Source: Fasciola hepatica (Eukaryota > Platyhelminthes > Trematoda > Plagiorchiida > Fasciolidae). Taken from it: 64,000 nt of DNA. Shown here in pieces: positions 1 to 10,489 of this stretch (the stretch's first letter is position 1; every line of letters starts with the position of its first letter). Both the position numbers and the translations under genes were made by a program. Below the pieces are notes generated by a model. The model saw nothing but the letters and a program-made list of their open reading frames with translations. It was not told the origin of the DNA and searched no databases. The stretch is taken from positions 3,782,001-3,846,000 of the forward strand of contig CANUEZ040000028.1 in NCBI GenBank assembly GCA_948099385.1, in the 5' to 3' direction.

Positions 1-3000
1 AAGCGTTATTAGACCATCGTAACAAATGCAAATAACAGTAGAGTCGGTCTCAGTGCAAACCTTAGAACTACAGGTTACATGATGAACAAAGTGTAACTTA
101 AATAATTGGTGTTTTTTTGGCATTCGTATGATTCGTTACCCTATTAATTCGTCACGTTTGACAGTTCACGACCGTTTTATCTGGGCTATTGATTCTTTCT
201 GTCGCATTAGTTTTGTAAGTGACTGACCAGGTCATCGGTCATCTTTCACGTTGAAAAAGTAAACACTGAAAGGTGAAACAAACAGGACACTCATAATTTT
301 GTTCCAGTGAAATTTTAATGATAAACATTATTCCACTTATCTGCAAAATATCTGCTGCTATCTGAGAGATACCGGTAAAAACTACGATTTCACTTGACAA
401 AGGTCATCAGTACCATGTTTAATGTATACGTTTTTGGTAGAATAAAACAAGTTTTTCGGCTACTGTTGAGCACATTTGACTTAGATAAGTGCTGCTCCCT
501 CCTGGTCGTTGAGATTTCACATTCAACTCATTCTGTTTTTGCAGGACTGGCTTTACCAACTTGATGATGATCATCTAGACCAACCTAAAAAGTATGGCTT
601 TTTGTCTTTAAATTGACTCAAAATAATTTCTCCTTGTCAATCTGATGTTGCGTAGTCATTCGGTTTTGCAGTTGTAAATAGATTTTGAAACTTAGTCTCC
701 CAGTAATAGGAGCGAACAGTTCGGTCTCTGCTCCAAAATAGACTGAATGTTTCATCCGGTCTCTGAGGATGACATACAGGGTAATTACAACTTAGAATGT
801 TCAGGTCTAAGTCTAAATATTTTCTATCTGTCTTAGCATTACCCGGTGAGGACACCCCAGGTTCTTCTTGGGTGGAAAAGTAATCAGCATGATTTGAAAC
901 GGTTCAGTAATATAAAATAGAGTTTACATTCTGCTGATGAATCACCGAGGATCAACTTTGTTTCATTTTTTTGTTGTTTTAGGCACGATATGTAACCTAA
1001 CCAAGGATATTCAGTAAATAAGATGATACCCCGAAATGAAGCAGACTTGTTGACCATTTCCGTGCTCTTGTGGGGTAAATACTATTCCTCGCTTGCCCAG
1101 AAATGAAATTCATAATGCCTAGGAATATATTTTCAAACATAAGAAGCGGTAAACTGATAGTAACTCATTTTAGATACGTATTCTTATTCACTGCAATGCA
1201 CAATGGAAAGATATACCAGCAGACTAAATGAAGAGCAATCACTGCAGTTTAAAGATGGTTGGTCATGTTAGCGCAATATCAACGAATATGCATTCATAGA
1301 ATGCATTGTTTGCACGAGGGATTCGTAGAGCATCATCCCGGCAAGCGTAATGCTGCCGATTCGATTCCGGCTTGCGGCGTTTGAATATGTATTCATTTCA
1401 ATTTTTAGAATTTTATGCACCACTTTTGACTTTTAGTTTTTAATAGCTCAATTGATAGCGACGTTTAGGAAAATGAATTTAAGTGGTTCACCTCAATGAC
1501 ACCCAAATGGGAGAAGTCATATTTTAATCTGAAGTCAGGCTTTCCCGATAAGCATAGTTTTTTAATCATTCCGAGGAAAATTTATTGATAGCCTTCTAAA
1601 ATCTAGTTTGTGGAGCCCTAGACAATGTGTGCGAGCTTCTGACGAATGAAATATGCTTACTTCAAGCGAAGAAAGAGCCTCGGTACATTTTACGTGAAAG
1701 TGATTTGATTGTTTAAAATTGGGTAAATTTTCTGATCGATGTTTTAGGGACCAAACTAGACCGCCCCTAATGTCGACGTTTGGCTGGGCATGAGGATGTC
1801 CCATTCTAAAGTAAGTCGGAATGGAGCAGCAGTTTTAACTTTAGAAGCTCTGCGTGTTCATCGCCATACTCTCTTCCTCGCAAATGAATATATTAGTACA
1901 GCCGTTTTATCTATGACATCGACGGTGATGTTGATGAGACAGAGAAGCACTATATCTTGAGAGAAAACATTGCTTCATTTTAAGTACTTCATACGCGTCT
2001 GTAATACGATTAGCTACAGAATTATTTAAATGTTGGTGGTGTGGTTTAAAAACAAGATCATCATAGTAATCTTGCATCGGTTTATGCCAAGGAAATTCAG
2101 GTAATCTTCTTGCTGTTTCCCAGTGGTCATTATCTATACATTTTCTGTCAGTCTTTCTCTACATACATATGATATTTATTATGTGAGGAGATAGATTCCT
2201 GTCTGTCCCCATGATTTTTTTTGTGGGACTCGTAATACTGAGCAAATATAATTTCCTTCTTACTCAGTAAAAAATGCGCCACTTCTTGTAGATATACCGT
2301 AATTGTACCCGTTTACCGACACCAAACAAATTCGACCATGATGGAAAATGCCGTTTTAGGGGTTCTCCTTCGTTTATCTTATGGAACGATAATAGATTTT
2401 TATGAGTCTATTTGCGTCCAAACGCCTGGCTGAGCCGTTCTATCTGGCACAATACCCCGACAGAATATAACTGAATACACTTTTCAAGAGAACAGAATTT
2501 TTACTAAATGTCGGGTTATTTGAAGGTAACTAAGTGGACTTAATTTGTAAATAGTCGATATTTTACATCTATGATTGTGTGATGCCTTTATGAATGCTTT
2601 TGTTTTCATGCAGATGTGCTGGTTTTATGAGAAACAACTTGAAGAATCATTTCATAGAACGGCTGTATTGTAGAGCAGCTTGAGAACTGAAATACTGGAA
2701 TCATTCCTCGTATAACTCACGTATGCCAGTGGAGAGAATTCTAATAGTCAACGGTTTTAAATCATCATAGCATCTTCTCGCACTCTTTTAATTTCACCAA
2801 TTTCGCTGGATGGAGTGGTCAACGATTCACTAATTCGGAAACTATTACCCGCGATCAGTACTGCAGTTAGTTCTTGCAGCTGACTGGAAACCAATGACAA
2901 CATAAAAATCGAACCAAACAAGAAACTGTCTCCTTGAGCAATGAGGGTCATACGAACGAAACGATAGACCTTTAGTGCAAGTAGCTTTGCGTCAGTGGCG

Positions 3001-4034
3001 ACCAGGTTCGTAAATGGATTATTATCCATCAACATGAAGGGGAAATACGGATATTTTTGCACGCGTTGCGTTATCAAAAATCAATCAGGACTTACGTTTG
3101 TCATCGACCAGTCCTTGTACGGTCATAACGAGAGTCATGCATACATCAGTTTTAATGTTTGATACGATATCCACTGACAACCTGGCCAATACAAATAAAA
3201 GACGAAATGTACATTTCTTTTTTTAGAATCCCAGCCCCTGAAATCCGTTGTACGCATATCGTAAGATAGTCGTTTTCTGTTGAAGAGCAGTCATATTGGA
3301 GGAATTATGGCTGTCCGACAGACTACAACGATTCGTACGTATCTAGAATTATATGAATTTGAAAGTCTGTGACTCATTCCTGGGGATTAGGGGTGTGCTA
3401 CGCACCAGATAATCTATATTTGTGCTTTTGACTCGGTATAATCATCGTCATTTTTGAAATTATCTACCTATTAACAGGAAAAAACCTATTGGCATTTGCG
3501 TTTTTGCGATAAGAGAGTTATAGTTTTTAAGGATTTTCTTACATACTATTTTATTTATTTAGGCGACAAATATGATTGAGATCTGGAAAACCATGGCTTA
3601 GTTTTCAAAGTCTTTGCCATCTTTCCCTTCGCGTAAAAGCTTGCGACTGTACGGAGCTGCTTTTTCCTGAAACATCTGTCGCATAAACCAACGAACGCTT
3701 TTATTCTATCTTCTATTTAAGGCGACCTCAGGGTTCACAAAATTTGATTCCCTTTTCTCGTGTGTCCCCGTCTGCATAATTCCAGAAATGGTCTTCATCC
3801 TGTAGGCGACAAGTGTGCTGCTTCTTTGGGGATATTTATGCACAACAGATCTATGTATTCACAGCCAAGTTATAGTGCACGACAGCGCCTATTCTGTATT
3901 GTTAAAAACCTACTGTTTCAACTTGAATTGAATATATTCATACACACAAATTCCAGTGATATATTTGTTCTGAATTTTTCTTTGTTCAGATCTAAAATTT
4001 ATCAGTCGATTTCTACATCCTTTCTTCTACGTAG
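1..4034. other. Left flank; no confident gene
   Basis: No recognised coding region. On the - strand a 106-codon frame (2757-3077) and a short open stretch at 3096-3181, bounded by an acceptor-like TTGGCCAG and a consensus GTAAGT donor, are the only suggestive signals. Their phases do not join. The promoter of the protocadherin gene may lie here, but no element can be assigned by eye. Confidence 0.35.
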
Positions 4035-4118
4035 GTCAGTAATGAAACCACCCATCCTACAGGGAGTACACTGAACCCCGGACTGTAAATCGAGATCCTA
4101 TGAGTGACTGAGCAAATA
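4035..4118 (+). promoter_or_regulatory. Probable 5' leader of the protocadherin gene, with acceptor and two uORFs
   Basis: A pyrimidine-rich run (about 4009-4030) leads to an AG at 4033-4034, which looks like a 3' splice site or a spliced-leader trans-splice acceptor. Flukes are known to trans-splice some mRNAs. The leader to the ATG at 4119 would be 84 nt. It contains two short upstream ORFs: ATG at 4042 with stop 4072-4074 (10 codons plus stop), and ATG at 4100 with stop 4109-4111 (3 codons plus stop). The second ends 7 nt before the main ATG. An in-frame TGA at 4101-4103 blocks extension of the main reading frame upstream. The acceptor call is inference. Confidence 0.4.
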
Positions 4119-5774
4119 ATGTTGATTGTTCGGATCGATTTTCCCAACCCAATATCACTCATAGCATGTTTCAGTTGTGTGATATTGTGTTTAACTTGGA
4201 GCACAGGCCAGCTGCTGGAACGCATCACCGTGTTGGAGAACAGTCCAGTCAACACGGTCATTCTGGATCTTCGTTCTGCCCTGGTTCGTCACGGAGAGGG
4301 TCAGTTACCTCCGAACGCTACTGCCTATGCTAGTCAGCAAGAAACGTTTTGGCCATTTGTACTAGAGGACTTCATTATCAAGCTGGGTCGGCCGTTAGAC
4401 CGGGAGGCTATTTGTAAACGTCAGAAGTCTGAGCTACGAAGTGAGACCGAGGTAGGAATGAATGATCATTTGTTCTTTGGTCAATCCTCTGATGGTTGTT
4501 TACCGGAAACTTGTTGTCAGTTATTGCACGTGAATATACTGCCCAGCCCAACTGCTCTACCGAAGACGTTTTATGTCCAGGTGGCTGTTCAAGATGTCAA
4601 TGATAATGCACCACAATTTCCTCCTGTTCATTCACCGTATACCACTGTTCTTGAAGATGTGGGAATAGATGAGAAAATTTGGTTACCACAAGCTGTAGAC
4701 CCAGACAGTTCACGATATTCTGTGACCGATTATCGGATTGAGAGCTGGGTGCACGGAAATGCTTCACATTTTCACATGGGGGTTTCTAATGAGAATGGAT
4801 TGAGCGAACCGAATTTCTCGAGAGAATCTCATTTTCCCCTGCAAATTTCCGGGGAAGGAATACACGGACGAGCTTTTTCTTTGGGACGACCATTTCTAAA
4901 ACCAACCGGACCGTTAGATCGGGAGTCATGTGATTTATACGCTTTCACTTTGATAGCAATAGACGGCGGGGATCAAATAGTGTCGGATAAGTATGCTGAA
5001 AACCGTGCACAGACAGGGTCTGTAAATATTGTCATCAAGATTGCCGACAAAAATGACAACAAACCAATTTTTAACAGTGCACTATACGAGGTGAAAATTG
5101 TAGAGAATGTGATGGCTTCTACTGTGCTGGAATTCGAAGTGACTGACAACGATATCGGAGATAACGGTCGAATTGCAGTTACCATTCAGGATCCCAGTGG
5201 CCATGCCCAACGCTTGTTTCGTGTCGGACTGCATCCGATTACAAATACAAATACACATTCCATTTCTGCTGCAGCTTCCTCATCTACAGGTTCATTCTAC
5301 AAAGGGTTTTTACAACTTGTCAGTCATTTAGATGCTGAGCGTCATCCGGCTATTCTGCGGTTTGCACTAGTTGCCACAGATTTTGGACAACCCAGTCTTT
5401 CCTCGCATGCCAGCGTCCATATCCACATCGTCAATGTGAATGACAATGCACCCCATATTGCGTTTTTCAGTCGCGGTCGACGTCTGACAGACAATCGAAT
5501 ATCACTTCCGGAGAATGATACACCACCATTGTCTTTGGTTGTTCTGGTTCACGTCACTGATGCGGACTCACCGGTGTCACAGATACGTTGCCGAATCACT
5601 CATGAGGCAGAAGTATTTTCTTTGGAAGAGGCTAATGGTTCCGGATATCCCAGTCATCGAAACGACGCCATGTTTGAACCAGTAGTGGAATCACGAGGGA
5701 TTGTCGCCAGTTATCGACAGTTCGCACTGCGCACCAAGTCGGAGCTGGATCGGGAGACTAAAAGTAACTATATG
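4119..5774 (+). CDS. Protocadherin, coding exon 1 (signal peptide, EC1 to most of EC4)
   Basis: Encodes residues 1-552 of a cell-surface, calcium-dependent adhesion receptor. The ATG at 4119 is the first in-frame ATG after an in-frame TGA at 4101. A hydrophobic core at about residues 12-27 is a signal peptide, so the mature protein starts near residue 31. EC1 (about 31-169) has LDRE, a DVNDNAP linker (159-165) and the protocadherin-type cysteines (99, 127, 132, 133), spread wider than usual by an insertion. EC2 ends at DKNDNKPIF, near 310-318. EC3 ends at VNDNAP (440-445) and has LDAE. EC4 starts here with DTPP and DADS and LDRET, and is cut by the intron just before its last strand. The donor is GTGAGT at 5775, phase 0. 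Calcium-binding DxNDN, LDRE and DxD motifs recur as in the family. Which vertebrate protocadherin is closest cannot be told by eye. Confidence 0.93.
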
Positions 5775-8205
5775 GTGAGTGAAAGCATCTCTCTGACGTA
5801 TATTGATCAAATTACCACAAATGACACTTTTTGTGAACACTTACATCACACAATCTGAATCTGAATTCATTTATTTTTCATCATCTGTTATGCATTGTCA
5901 TTCTTATTGAACAGTTAATTGAATTCGGTTTTAGTAACTTCGTCGGTGGAATGGAGACGTCTCGACAATGTTATCTACATTGAGTATTGTCATTGTCACA
6001 AAACGAACATTCAACTCGATGGATTTTATTTCACGGGATTGGGAGCATGTCATCACAAGAAAACAAGCAGAATACTGGAAACTTGGGTTACCGGATGGTC
6101 ATAAATGAAAATTATTATACCGTATTGAGGGGAAAACGAATATATAGCTTAAAACAATCAAGTACATAGGACATATTCACTAGACAGTAGCCAGTGCTCA
6201 TGACTTCCATTCCTCTGACCTCATTTACTCTCTGTCCTATTCCCAATTTGATTCCACGAACAGGAACCGAAGTTTTTAATCGGTGATTTGATCAGTTTAT
6301 CCGCTAATGATGATAATGAGTTTGAAGTTGAGTTTTACTCATTCAGCCTTGTTTGAAAAAGTTTCTAAACATACTGCGTTTGGAAAGTAACGCAGGAGGG
6401 ATTGAAAGGAGAATCAGAAGGTAAGGCGAATCAAACAACAAAACTGAAACTTTTGGTTTAACCAAACAAAGACAGTTCACCGTATACTTCCAGTGACGTG
6501 TTAAGTTTTGCCTAAGTTCACAGTTGGTGCTGTCTATTGGGATAACCAGTAAAATAGAAAGTTACATGTCTAAACCATGAGGTTATTTTAACCATTTACA
6601 AGAAATTTGGTTTATTGTAAGTTAGATTCGGAATTCTAATATGACGAGTTGAATCAAGCTTGAAACAGGTTTTTCATTTTTAGTCTTTGGTTCACCTGTA
6701 TGGTTTGTTCTCAAACTGAATTAATGTATACCTTTGTCAATATGAACAAAACATTTCGGGACAAATCACTTTAGTTTACTAATACTTCGATATTCTTGGT
6801 GAGTATATCAAGTGTGAGAGAATATAACTTCTAGCAGGAATCATAAAACCATAATTTTAGTACAGGCTCGTGTTATTCTCCACTTCTTGATAGAAATTCC
6901 ATCATAGTAAGAGGAGATATGTACCAAAGCACTCAGCGTTTCATACCGTCGAAATACAGTAGCACTGAATGATGGATTGTCGAGAATGGATCAGGAAATG
7001 AAATTTCGTTATTATTCACACCCATCAAGTGTCGTTTAGACTGTGGATAATTTCAAGACAAATCACAGACTTCAGCAAACTAACTGTCTCCATTCAACAA
7101 CCAACAGGAATGCACTGCTTAGTGAGCACGTTTTTTTTCTAGTTCGTTTGCTTTTATAAGGACAACTGTAGTAAGTGCGAAAATGCTCTCAACGAGGTTG
7201 ACCATTTGCATTTGGGACAGAGCATCGTGATAAATTGTTCAATTTCGTGCCATCCAAGCATTTGTAGACTCACGGTTGACTGACGCGGACCAAATTAGAG
7301 CTGACTTGTGTGGTTCTTTGTCACGCTTCCCCGCTTTGCCCCAAATCAATAACGTATTGCTTAAATCGATTTCACAGATTTGCTTATTACAAGACAGCGG
7401 TTTTGGGCGAAACTTTTGTGACAGCTCTTTTTAGGTGATTGGTATCACTTTTTGAAGCTTGTTATGGCCAGAAAATGGCCAAGAGTATAGAGGAGCGGGG
7501 AAAGGATACACCAATAGATTAATTTTGTATGACATTAGTCTACACCAATACTGTATCGGACAACTAGACAGTTTGTGGGAGAGCAAATGATGAGTTTTTA
7601 TATTTATTTTCAACTGAGTTGGTGACTGCTGTCTAACAATACTCATAGAAGCACACACATTAGTCTGAGATATCGTAAAAATGAGTTGAATAAAGTTTAG
7701 ACCAAACCCGTATTATTGTTCTTAGTCCCCGCTTAATATAGGCTTGGACTTAGGAAACAATTTTGAATTTCCTTTTACCAGTGGCCTTTTCATATAGCTG
7801 CAGATCAACAGAAATCATTCTTTTTACCGCGGCATTCAAGTTGGCTCAAACCTGTCTCTTAAACTCATTTTAGTGGCTAAATTAACACGTTGAAAATACA
7901 TTAAACCCAAGGTCTCCATGATGCTGAGCTCACTAAAAATGGCTGAAAAGTAGACAGCATCAAAACAATGATATCCCCAGACAAATATTACTTTTATATA
8001 AAAAACAACGTCTATGTACAATGAACTAAAATATTCCCAGATAACTATAATACATATCTATGAAAGATATTTCGCGTGATACGTCTTCACAATTTCGGGA
8101 TCTGGAAACACTACCTAAATGATGACGACATAAAAACGAGTTTTCATGTGATTGGTAGGAGAATCGTTTTGTGTAATATCATTGATCATGCATTTTCAAC
8201 GCTCA

Positions 8206-8400
8206 AGTAACCATTGAAAGCCATGGGAGCACCGTACACTGGTTTCATCTTTGTTATGGATCATCAGCAGTGCACATCCACCGAGACCCAATGGGGACTC
8301 GAACCCGCGGTGAACGATCGTGGATCGAATACCTTAACCACAAAGCTATCCGGGCTGGCTCTCAAAAGTTCGTTGAACATCTACACTACTTGATATAGCA
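8206..8400 (-). mobile_element. tRNA-derived SINE, family 1, copy a
   Basis: Read on the - strand it has a 5' leader (8400-8361) and an A-box-like TAGCTTTGTGG (8348-8338). About 32 nt further on is a perfect B box, GGTTCGAGTCC (8305-8295), at normal tRNA spacing for an RNA polymerase III internal promoter. A body follows, with GGTGGATGTGCACTGCTGATG and AAAGATGAAAC, down to about 8206. The same body recurs on the + strand at 58.44-58.59 kb and, more diverged, at 9.36-9.48 kb. That recurrence shows it is dispersed and not a tRNA gene. It carries no coding capacity and would depend on a LINE for movement. Confidence 0.7.
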
Positions 8401-8414
8401 CCCATCTGTCACTG

Positions 8415-8480
8415 GCTATATCAAGTAGTGTAGATCTTCGACGAACCGTTGAGAGCTAGTGGTTGAGGTGTTCGACTCAA
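8415..8480 (+). mobile_element. SINE family 1, copy b: 5' fragment, head-to-head with copy a
   Basis: Positions 8415-8453 are the reverse complement of 8361-8399 at 35 of 39 bases, so the two 5' leaders face each other across a 15-nt spacer. The match to the tRNA-like part continues weakly to about 8480 (CTAGTGGTTGAGGTGTTCGA against the TAGCTTTGTGGTTAAGG region of copy a). After that the similarity stops, so this copy is truncated or diverged. Confidence 0.6.
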
Positions 8481-9364
8481 AAGAGTTTATTGGAAAGATA
8501 CGGGTGTTTAATCCGGTAAATCACTCAATAGAACCAAGTTTACATTTCGCACAGTTTTACATGAAACACCTTCTTCATAAAAATAAAACTGAATTATACC
8601 AAATGGTCAAATTGGCCAAGTTTCCTAACTTTTCGAAATATATTGTGATGTAACAGCATGATGATCAGTTGTTGAAAGCCGGTTTGTTTGCCAATCTGTT
8701 TTCTTAAAGTGAAATATGATACGGGATATTTTGATGGCGCAAAACGTGTACCAACCGCTTCACCCTTCCCTTCAGATGGAGCATTACTGAGAATGTTTGT
8801 ATAATAACCGTGTAAGCAATCACGTTAGACAAGAGGAAAGCACAATTGTTAAGCTATCGAATATTTTTGCCACTTCGTTGATGATAATGTTGCGTGCAGA
8901 CTGTTATCAATACTTGTTGTTTAATCATTGCCTTGACTGAAGCTCACCGCGTTTGGCTGAAAAAATATCAAACTGAATCAATTCGACAATAGCTGACGTC
9001 TTTAGTTTCCAATTTCACGATCATTTATTTACGGACCAAAATGCTTACACATTACTGAATGTTTCCGTAACCGTGGCAGCGCTCATCTGAAGTAAAAAAA
9101 TAAAAGAAAAAGCTTCCTTAATCCTTTGGGTCTTGTTAAGAAGCACCAGCTGCACTGCTTAACCACCGTTTTCCAAGTAGAAAATCTACCCGATGTGCTT
9201 GGTCATGTTTACCACAGGTGTGAAATGATTGCTTTGGATAAAAATTCCATAATTAAAACTTTATCGTGGAACAGAACTGTTCCATAGGTGACGATTAGCT
9301 AGCGTCCAAATCTGTGAATGATAAGCATCCTACTGTTTACCTTTCACTTGAAGCAACCCTTTGA

Positions 9365-9480
9365 AGGGCATGGGTAATTGCCTGAATCCTCAAGTTTAAG
9401 ACTTTCAAATTAGCGGTCAGGTTCAATTCTCGGTTGTTGCTATTAGGTGGATGTGAACTGTTGGAAATTCTTAACAAGCC
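9365..9480 (+). mobile_element. SINE family 1, copy c, diverged
   Basis: It has a B-box-like GGTTCAATTCT at 9420-9430, followed at similar spacing by AGGTGGATGTGAACTGTTGG. This matches GGTGGATGTGCACTGCTGATG of copy a. The part upstream (from about 9365) is tRNA-like in length, but I cannot identify a clean A box. The ends are approximate. Confidence 0.45.
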
Positions 9481-10443
9481 AGGTTAAAAGTACTTCCTAA
9501 GTGCAGCCCAAAAGCTTCAAGATTTAGGCAGTGCACTGGTTATGTGCTTTTATTTACGCCGGTAAACTCATGATATGAAAAAGGAAAAGCCTATAGGTAG
9601 TCTAGTGACATAATGATACCAATAAAGTTTTCTACTGTTTGAGAATACCGTGGCAGGAGGTAGATTCATTTATTTGAACACTAAAACAGAGTCGCGTATT
9701 TTGGGACTGAAAATCTAACTGTGGGAAAATGTTGACCAAATGACCAAAGTCAAAGCGCACTTGGCAACTGCGTGCACCTTTCCGGCTGAAGTACAAAACG
9801 GTTTCTAGGATACCTCGGGAGATACGACTGCAAATCTAGCTTGTTATTCACTGAAACCTTGTGCACAATAATTAATATCTAATGATGCAGAAGTTGACCC
9901 ATCATAGTGAAATGCTGGTGAACAAATATAAGAATCTGTACATATTACCGCAAAATGAATTGTTCTCTTCTAATTAGATTGCGGCGAGTGATTTTATTTG
10001 CTTTACCATCTAGCCACATGCAGATAATTATTCCCAGAAAATAGACTGCATGGAAGATTTACTAATCTGGTAAAGCTCATGGCAGTTAAAATATCAGTCA
10101 ATGAATTTTCTGAGCTAATTCAATATTGAGAGATAACCGCTGGCAGATAAACAGTTTAGCCTTAGTTCCTCATCCATTTTGACCAATGGATTCAAATTGT
10201 CATGAACTTAACAATCACGCAACATGAACAGTCAGCACGAGTGAAAACCCGTGCAGCCGTTTTGCTTTTGTTACAGGTTTTCAGTGGAGCTTGTCCACCG
10301 GGTTCCAACAGGGATTCGGGCACTGCAAGCGGGGCTTTGTGTTTCTCAAATTAACGGTTTGGCTACTCGGGTCGGCCATATACAGTAAGCTTCATGTAAG
10401 CATCGAATGACACAGCGCCCATCAGTCATACGTTTTGAAATCT

Positions 10444-10489
10444 AACCACACAGGGGCAGACTTCAATGACAGAAGTCTACTGTGTGGTT
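10444..10489. repeat. Short inverted repeat able to form a stem-loop
   Basis: AACCACACAG at 10444-10453 is the exact reverse complement of 10480-10489. A second paired block (AGACTT against AAGTCT) lies inside it after a small asymmetric bulge. The loop is about 10 nt. Function is unknown. It is short for an animal pre-miRNA. Confidence 0.4.

Noticed and set aside
1318..1380. A B-box-like GATTCGATTCCGG.
   Set aside because: No A box at the proper distance and no similarity to either SINE family body.
2757..3077. A 106-codon - strand frame considered as a gene.
   Set aside because: No recognisable domain; the candidate acceptor inside it does not join in phase to the open block at 3096-3181.
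8295..8348. A tRNA-gene-like A and B box pair.
   Set aside because: The flanking body recurs elsewhere on both strands and no complete cloverleaf is evident, so it is a SINE.
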